Origin: Paragonimus westermani
Taxonomy: Eukaryota; Platyhelminthes; Trematoda; Plagiorchiida; Troglotrematidae
Reading direction: 5' to 3'
DNA length: 64,000 nucleotides
NCBI GenBank assembly: GCA_008508345.1
Contig: QNGE01001019.1
Location: 15,969-79,968 of the forward strand
The translations under genes and the position numbers were made by a program. Shown here piece after piece: positions 56,753 to 64,000 of this stretch (position 1 is the first letter of the stretch; each line of letters begins with the position of its first letter). Below the pieces are notes generated by a model. It made no database searches. It was not told where the DNA came from and saw only the letters and a program-made list of their open reading frames with translations.

Positions 56753-58893
56753 CTGGGGTTATAGAAAAACCAGCCAAAAAGACAAGACTTGCAAAGGAAG
56801 GAAGAGTCGCTTACACGAATTCAAATGCAGTGTGCGCCTGCAAATGAAAAACGGTAGGGTAGTGTTTGAAAAAAGATCAAATCAAGCCGGAAGGAAATTC
56901 TGCAAATGATTTCGCCTGTTTGCACAATAGGAGTACAACAGTGCTTTAAACACTGAAACCGCGTCGCTCATAGAACAACAATGTTATGATAAAGCAGAAG
57001 GGCTCATTTGCCCCTCAGTGAAACTCTCCAGAACATGACGGAGATGAGGCCGCATTGTGTACGCACCGATGAACAAAGATGAGAGTCAGTAATCCACGGC
57101 TCACCAGGCGAAATCATCCCACTCGCGGTCCCAATAAAATAAAAGTGCATGTACACAGTCCGCACTGATTATACACGGTAGATCTAACGTAAGATTTAAC
57201 GGCAGAACGTGAGAAACTCTTCAGTAATAGGAAACCAATGAAATCTAGGGTGACAGCTTTGGAAAGTCTGTGTCCGGAAAAAAATCCAGCCATCAATCGC
57301 TCAGCAAGAACAGTTACATGACGAATAAAGAAAACGTGAGCAGCTGTGAAAAGTTTTTCTTGGGAAATAATGCTGAAATTTCCGGTTCCATACAAACCTG
57401 TCTGATGGGATTGAAAACGCCAAACATACTGCTCAGCTTAAGGTGCGCGTACGTGGAGTAAGCTCGAACTTCGATACAGCCCATGAGTTGCTTTGACTGA
57501 TACCAACAGAAAGCGCTATTATAAAAGTACATACACGAAGCAATCTTCAGGTGTACTACCTTCTTAAAATATTACAATACACAAAATAAACCACCAAAGG
57601 TAGTGCATTTCAAATCCGCCAATTCTAAAGACGTGGTAGAAGTAGTGACGAGGACAGTCACCTGATCATGCCTCGAGGGATGAAACAGGGTGGGTTTCAA
57701 CATGTGTTGTCGGAAGAAGTGTCGCCGTACAAAGAACAGGTCTACGTCTACGACATTCACTGATATAGTAGGAACACTGTGTTAGACAGAGCTCATACGA
57801 GACAGAACGGAACGCTCACGGAAATGCAAATATTTTGGTAAATCACGAGCCCAAAGCGCATTCATGTCGGACGTTTAAGGTGGATTCACTATCAAATGTA
57901 GATGACATAAACTTGAAGTTTCGGCAAAGTAATCGGTTGATATATGAGAAACAAGGATACCTAATCACCTTCCACACAAAAATAAGACTACGAGAATGCT
58001 GACTGTGAAGTACAATTATGAGCATTTTCATAAACACCGGGAAACCAAACCGACAGATACTAACATATTTCTGCGTGCCATGCGTAGTTTAGGGACTGAA
58101 TTTTCTTTTCAAATCACTTATGTTCACTTGCATGCCAGTCAGTTCAGTGTAGTTAACACTCCGAAGAGAGTTAGAGTATCGGGAAATGTTTAGCAGACAC
58201 GTTAACACGAAGTATGGTGATCTGCTGCGGCCAAACTTTTATGCCGGTAACCTGGCAGTTAATGCGAAAAACTGACATTGATGAACATTACAGCCTAAAG
58301 GTTTGGGCAACTGTTTTTAAAAATACACTATGGTTAAGTAACGAATATGCCTGATCGCTGCTTATTTAGAAGCCGGTATACACTTTGCCTCGTTCAGTTT
58401 GTCTAGCGACACTTCGAGATTTTCGCTAGACAAACCACATCAAGCATCACACCAATTCGTTGCCTATGACTTAGCTACACGAATGTTAGTTCAGTGAAAT
58501 AAAAGTCACAATCTGTTTATTGTTTTATTATAATTAGACTAATTTATTGTACATGAACGTGGCTCACCGTCCATACTTGATTTAATGCAAAACCCGGATA
58601 ACAAGAAAGAAGTAAGCCATGCCCTAAAGTATCCTAACACGGGCAAACGTACTTTCTGAAAATCTTCAGTACAGGCTCATCGACTGAGGTTACGGTATCA
58701 GCAACGAGATCCTCTGGATTCAGATTTGCTACACTAGTGATATTTTGTTCAGGTCAGCTCAAATGAATAAAACAGTATATTCATATTACATACGTTACCG
58801 AGCCCCCCCCCCTTAACTTGAAGCCATACCCCTAAGTTAAATTTTTCAGAGAAAACAGGAATCAAACGAACAATTAATTGCACTACTGTTTAC
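56753..58893 (-). other. VARS intron (exon A to B)
   Basis: A 2141-bp GT-AG interval (donor GTAAAC). No exon or repeat was recognised; frames on either strand appear random. A 10-base C run lies at 58803-58812. Confidence 0.55.
58803..58812. repeat. Poly-C tract (10 bases)
   Basis: An uninterrupted C10 run within the VARS intron; on the transcribed minus strand it reads G10. Such runs are prone to length error or polymorphism. Confidence 0.9.
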
Positions 58894-59125
58894 CTTTCCT
58901 TCTGCATTTCAAAATTTCCAAATAAACAGAACAAAAATCTTCAGTCCACCATAGGCGCAATTTCTGCACTCCTTTGTGCAACTCAAATGATGGACGGGCA
59001 TCGGAATTGAACGAAGAATTGGTCTCTTGCAATCCGTCAACTAGATCGGGTGTCCAGGATAAACGAATCAGTTCAACCAGATTAGCCAATCGAGAAACGA
59101 GCCACAAGTCGGCTAAATGAAGAAC
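58894..59125 (-). CDS. VARS: Valyl-tRNA synthetase exon A: start of anticodon-binding domain
   Basis: The exon is 232 nt. The acceptor is GTTAAAACAG, entering in phase 0, and the donor AAAG-GTAAAC leaves phase 1. It encodes ADLWLVSRLANLVELIR, the ValRS D-R-W-I-L-S-R-L segment, a variable stretch, then WWTEDFCSVYLEILK, the (W)LY-E-L-C-D-V-Y-L-E motif. Joining to exon B makes KCRRKDSSRPNG and leads on to LHLLHP with correct spacing. The catalytic HIGH/KMSKS part must lie further right, largely outside what I could recognise. Confidence 0.85.
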
Positions 59126-59359
59126 CTGTTTTAACAAACGACAGTGAAACAGTATTGAAAAAACAACCGAAAAGGGCCAGAGCTATAAATGAACCGTCTG
59201 GAAGCTACGCCCCGCTAGGAAGTGGTCAGGGGCTTAGAAAACCAACCATATGCACAAGTAGACAGAAAGATATGCAACATTATATCAACCACACCGTGGT
59301 CATTACAAAGTCTGCAGGTTTACTTGTTCATACATCGACAATGAAGCAAGGTATCTTAC

Positions 59360-59389
59360 CCACAAACTGTTATTAAGCTTAGTGAAGAA
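59360..59389 (-). CDS. VARS: Candidate VARS microexon (30 nt)
   Basis: The minus strand has acceptor ACACTACAG, ten codons reading FFTKLNNSLW, and donor GTAAGA, phase 0 at both ends, matching the phase of exon A. ValRS proteins carry FCNKLWNALRF-like sequence upstream of the DRWILSRL segment, and this decapeptide resembles it. If correct, the loop between the two motifs is about 20 residues shorter than usual. Ten residues are weak evidence. Confidence 0.35.
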
Positions 59390-62300
59390 CTGTAGTGTAG
59401 GTAATACGTAAGCTAATGAGACTACCTGCCTCAGGCGCATAAAAAATGAATTCCTTTTGCTGAAACAAGGTGAGAGTGGTCAGAAAGTCCATAGTATGAG
59501 GATCCAGCTATCTTTTTACTTTTCATGTTACGCAAATCGCATCTTGTACATCAGCAAGTACAAGATTAATGCCTTTTGTTGATTGATTGACTCATTTGGA
59601 CTCATTAGGAAGTTGGTTTTTAGAAGGTCAGTCTGCCATAAACGTACGACCAACACATACGGGGAAGGAACTTTTCGATGATGAAATAACTCACTGAAGT
59701 TAAAGACGGCCGATATTCGCTTGGAAACGGTCCACGCATTGGTCAACTCGTACAGCCAACAACTACAGGAAATTTCAGTGCTGTAAAACGCCGCTGTTTA
59801 CAGGTTGACGACTGAAGGTAGATCACTTAGTCGAGACTCTTGAACTCACTAAGGTAAGCGTTCAAACGATATAGCATGAAAAACCGGGCATGCTAAACTT
59901 TCCGGCCCAATGAATATCCAGAATACTAAGATCGATGCTCGAGACGGATTGATGCATTTTAGTACCTGGCCGTTAGGAGTCTACAGGAGTGGTCGAACTG
60001 TTTTTGCTTGCGGACTGTAACAAAGCATGGAACGTAACTTCACGTTCGAAATGATGAAAGTGGATAGGAAATGACGTAACGGCGACGACAATGTGATAGT
60101 CCGTCACAGAAACACGTCGAACTTAAAGCATAGGCAAGAGAGAATACAATGACCATTTTTAGGGGACATTTCAGGAATTTCGACGGCCGTCTACCTAGGT
60201 GGCCGCCGGTTCATGCATCCTACGCTGATGTACTGGCTGCGTGAAACAATAAGAGAATAACCCTGTAGAATGTTGGTGAACCGTTCCCTATTTTGCACGG
60301 AAACTGTTCGGGCAATGCTTCTTGAGTTACAAAGGACGTCATCTGGGATTACAGTTTCGCCCAACTGACCCAATAACAATATTTGCCTGCCACAGTCCTC
60401 GGTGCTTCGTCATTGGAACTAAGAGTTGATGAGGAGGTGCATATGCAGTCAGCTAACTTAGGGTGGTTATAAATTCATAAATAAAAGCACTGGGTGGATA
60501 AAGGAGGGAAATTAATATTTCCATTATGTTGGTAGTGATCACGTCGAAAAATGGTAACACCTTTTGCTATCGTTAAACCACAACCAAAGCGTAAACGTTT
60601 TGATAAGTGAAACGTTAAATACGTTACCATAGAAAATGAGCAAAACGGTCAAGTGGAAGTCAAAATCTGTGCTAGTTTAAGAAGTCATGCAAATTGGCTC
60701 TGACGCAGTGCCCATGAGAATTTCGGGGCACAAAGTTTAGAAACACGTTACCGGGAAACAGTGTTACGAATAATGACTGGCAGCTTAAAACAGAAGCACC
60801 ATCGGTTCATATATACAGAGCATTGTAGATGGAAGCCGAATTGTCTAGCGAGTGATGATAAATCCAGCAGGGGTTCAGTGACAGAAAAGAGCAACATGGG
60901 GATTCAATACAAAAAACATGAAGAAACCCACTGTAATTAGGAGTGTATATGTATCCAAGTAGATAAGCGAGTAAAAACGATCACTCGCTGTACACATAAC
61001 CACGCGGAATTACACATTTTGTAGGGTAATTTCAGCCGACTGAACGGCGATCAGCGCAACAATTTGCACCACAATACATGGAACCAGTTGCAGCAGTTAA
61101 TCCTATAAAAATTGAAGCTTTTCACATCTTTTGTTCACTGATCTTTCAAAAACGTGAAACGCTTGCTCGATAAGTTCGTGATTGCGAATGACTGGTGTTT
61201 ACAGATAAATTGAGATTAAAACTCAGTAATCGTGGTGATATTCGTATGCAGTGACGTGAGGAAAAAAACATCTAAGAAATATGCTGGGGGAAGCAAAGGG
61301 TCCGGCTATGTATCGAGAATCAATTGGATGAACAAGTGGAAGTGAAAGAAAGCTATCATAATAGTCCGTGATGGAACAGTTCACTGTTCGAAATATGACA
61401 ATTCGACCTGCTCCACCCAAAGCCAACTGTGCTGTGCAAAGTTTTGGTTTATTGAACTAAACAGATAAGGAGGACACTTTTGCTGAAGCACAGCATACGT
61501 CAAACCTGGTCAGGTAAAGTTGGTGGATGTATAAATACTAGTGGGCTTGGAAGTAATTACACATTGCGAAGATAAGTTAGTAAAAAAATATCGGATTCAC
61601 TTAGGACAAGAGGTGTGATGAATATGAAAGCAACTAGTCCCACCCAACAATCATGTAAAGGTAACTACAATTCGGTTGAAACTGACGTATGGGATACCTT
61701 CATTAATGAATGGGAAATACTCAACCTCTTAACAATTGATTGCATATTTTTCGATTTCCCCGTGAAGGTATCGGAGATTGTATGCAACACGGATTTCACA
61801 TCAACTTTTTCGACAGTCGCACAGTATTCAGCTTTGTAAAAGGCCAAACACTGTTTGAAACGCCAACTGATTTGCATCATACACACACCTCTTACACATA
61901 AAAACCTACAAAGTTCGTTATCGGGCAGATACTGTCAGCTTATGCTTCGCCAGCTATCGACCAAAGTAACAGGTGGGCAATACGCTTGCAAACAGAAAAC
62001 TAACACTCTGTTTATCAAACACTTCAGTGGCCTCTCTCCATATCGTCACGCTGAATAAAGGGTAGCAAGAAGTCTATGTCAACTTCAAGATTACTTCATC
62101 TCCGGGAGGAGCGCTCAAAGAACAAGTGACCAAAGTTGGTGAAAGCAAATCGAATAAGGAAGAAGCAATGTGTGTTGAATCAGTGCAACTGTGACACTCA
62201 TTGACAAAACCAAATATATTAACTTGAGAACAACACAGCGGTACGGATTAAGAGGAAGGAAAGGTTGAAAACACTTTCAAAATACGAAGGTATCTAGTGG

Positions 62301-64000
62301 CACTCGAACAGAATGGCAGTGATCGTTACTTAGACGAGTAACGAAAACTAAGTGGAAAGAGAGCTGCATCACACTCTGTGAGGGGTTTTAAACAAAACCA
62401 CTGTCACTTGTAATTGACGGTGTAAACAGGAGATGAATTCAAACATGCCTTTTAAAGAAAATATACAAAACTGACAACCAAATGGTTCATTTGTTTCAAT
62501 TAAGGTTAAAACTGGTGAGTAAAGTTAGGCTACTTGCTACTCAATAACTTTGTGGGAGCAACATAACATTAAGGGACAATCGTAAAGGTATCCAAAATGT
62601 TTTTAACTTATTGCGAAAAGTATAAAAAATGATATAACCAACCCATCAAAAGGATGACAACAGAATGCATTATGATCGATGTGAATACTACTGACCCATA
62701 TCTAAGAGTGTTGTTGATGTCAAATTAGCAAACGACGCTACCGGCGAGTGCTGATTAGGATGAAACTGTTTTCAGGGGAGCAATGTTAGAAACGGATACA
62801 GAACATCCATACTGTAAGCTGATTAGTGACAAAAATAGTGGGACGGGTAGTAATTAGCGTGTCAGCAGGCTGCCTTAGTATGATGTGTATAATGTGATCA
62901 CCATATCATAATTTGGTCATAATGAGCAAAAATGGCTAATTAGATCTACACCACACTGGTACACACGTGACGTGGCAGCAAGGGAACAGCAAACACGACC
63001 GTGAATTCACAGATGGACGAATCTGTTTGGGTTTGTTTCCTAATTGCTCACAACCGTCAGCACAGAAACTCATAAACCAACAAGCATATACGCACAATAC
63101 CCCTTCCGTTCTATGCGTGACAAGATGCTGTTTCCTCTCCCGAGCTGGCAAAAAGGAAGACGCCAATTCGGATGACCAATATGGGAATCAAAAAGACTAG
63201 CTTCCAGGGTGCAGGACAATTATCTAGTTTAATGACCGAGAACGGGTCTACTGCGTTTAGGGTGTGCGACACTCGAACAGGCCGGTTGATTGAAAGGCAG
63301 AAGAGGGCGCAAACTTCTGTGTGCTGTCTGTTGGTTTATGATCTAGTTTGCAGAAACGTTTAATGCATAAGCTACAGTATAAAACCAGATAGGAACTACT
63401 TTCGGAAGTGGTTGTAAAGTAATGAATGAAGTCAGTGTACCCTGGTTAATAAGATTCTAGGTGTAAACAGAACGCGGATTACGTGGCAGTGACGTTGATC
63501 ACGAAACTGCAGAATAATTCTAAGGTCGCTAGATTGTCTGTAATGTTTTGATCGGGTTTCAACTCAGAAAGCTCGCTTATCTCACGGATACCTAAAAATG
63601 TAGAACACATTTTGATATAGCAGACTGTCACAGTTAAACACAGGTAAACAAAAGATAGGGGAGAGTGTGTTTGGGTGTTCACAACCTTTATTCACTTTCT
63701 GTCACTGTTCCGTTCTCCTACCGAGTAGCTTTCATTTATCAATGTTGATTGCGGTTTCCCTCACCGTTTTGTGTGTGGTTAAAACTCATCAATAGATTAG
63801 TATCGGAAGTCACTGACTAAAATTCCACGTGGTGAAATTCAGCGAGTGAACGGGACATTTTAATGTGTCCTTGGATAAAAAGGGGTCACCGCTCAGCCTG
63901 CGCAACTCACACGTGCACAGTAGTGAACGAACGGTCAGGAGCAGTTAGCCGCGATCAACTGGATAGGATCCGGCATGGCTCACACTCTCGGTCCGCTGCG
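59390..64000. other. 4.6 kb without a supportable gene; expected VARS 5' region
   Basis: If VARS continues upstream on the minus strand, exons with the KMSKS loop and catalytic core should be here or beyond the window. I could not recognise them. Frames at 60191-60379 (minus), 63172-63363 (plus) and 63479-63682 (minus) are partly protein-like and have acceptor-like flanks, but no family was identified. The rest is AT-rich spacer. Confidence 0.35.

Noticed and set aside
56373..56909. Plus-strand frames over the VARS exon B region and the minus-strand extension to 56373
   Set aside because: The plus frames are antisense to the exon; the minus extension reads past the GTACAG donor into intron.
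60191..60379. Possible VARS exon (IPDDVLCNSRSIARTVSVQN on the minus strand)
   Set aside because: It has a faint likeness to the stretch after KMSKS, but the KMSKS loop itself is absent and the flanking splice sites are not convincing.

Overview
The window looks like nuclear DNA from a parasitic flatworm with a large, repeat-rich genome, most likely a digenean trematode (fluke). The reasons are sparse host exons separated by long introns, a Ty3/gypsy element with the CHCC Gag finger typical of the CsRn1 family first described in liver fluke, and an endonuclease-RT retroposon, Mag/K02A2.6-type gypsy elements and Penelope-like GIY-YIG fragments of the kinds common in flukes. The species cannot be fixed from sequence alone. 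Nothing prokaryotic is present, so most short open frames are noise. Exons were accepted only with homology plus GT/AG splice signals and matching phases.

Host genes. (1) 630-890 (+) is the terminal exon of BLOC1S1, a subunit of the BLOC-1/BORC lysosome-positioning complexes. (2) 59125-53184 (-) carries four consecutive exons of a valyl-tRNA synthetase: anticodon-binding domain, the segment before the arm, and the C-terminal coiled-coil arm. Every intron is GT-AG and every phase agrees; a possible 30-nt microexon lies just upstream at 59389-59360. (3) 16498-16830 (-) could encode a small secreted Cys-containing glycoprotein. (4) 11264-11590 (+) is an unassigned exon-like frame with a possible 30-nt intron.

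Mobile elements, left to right. A decayed endonuclease-RT LINE (RTE-like) at about 1.4-4.3 kb (-). A CsRn1-like Ty3/gypsy element at 5994-10672 (-) with intact gag and pol joined by a G-GGA-AAC -1 frameshift signal, a His-tRNA-type primer site, a complete 3' LTR and a truncated 5' LTR. A short 5'-truncated LINE copy with a 12-bp target duplication (11.7 kb). A Penelope-like RT relic (13.2-14.1 kb, -). A decayed R2-like LINE with CCHC finger and restriction-like endonuclease remnant (20.0-21.0 kb, +). A second young truncated LINE copy (28.1 kb). An inverted-LTR palindromic unit bounded by a 4-bp repeat (29174-29718). A decayed gypsy pol (30.0-32.3 kb, +). A Penelope GIY-YIG fragment (43.6-44.1 kb, +). 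A Mag/K02A2.6-like gypsy element with both LTRs, a Ser-tRNA-type primer site and a broken pol (45536-50324, +).

The rest (notably 21-28 kb, 32.3-42.5 kb and 59.4-64 kb) shows no gene I can support and is probably intergenic or intronic. The most unusual object is the 545-bp inverted-LTR unit. Next come the frameshift cassette of the CsRn1-like element and the VARS gene with its possible microexon.
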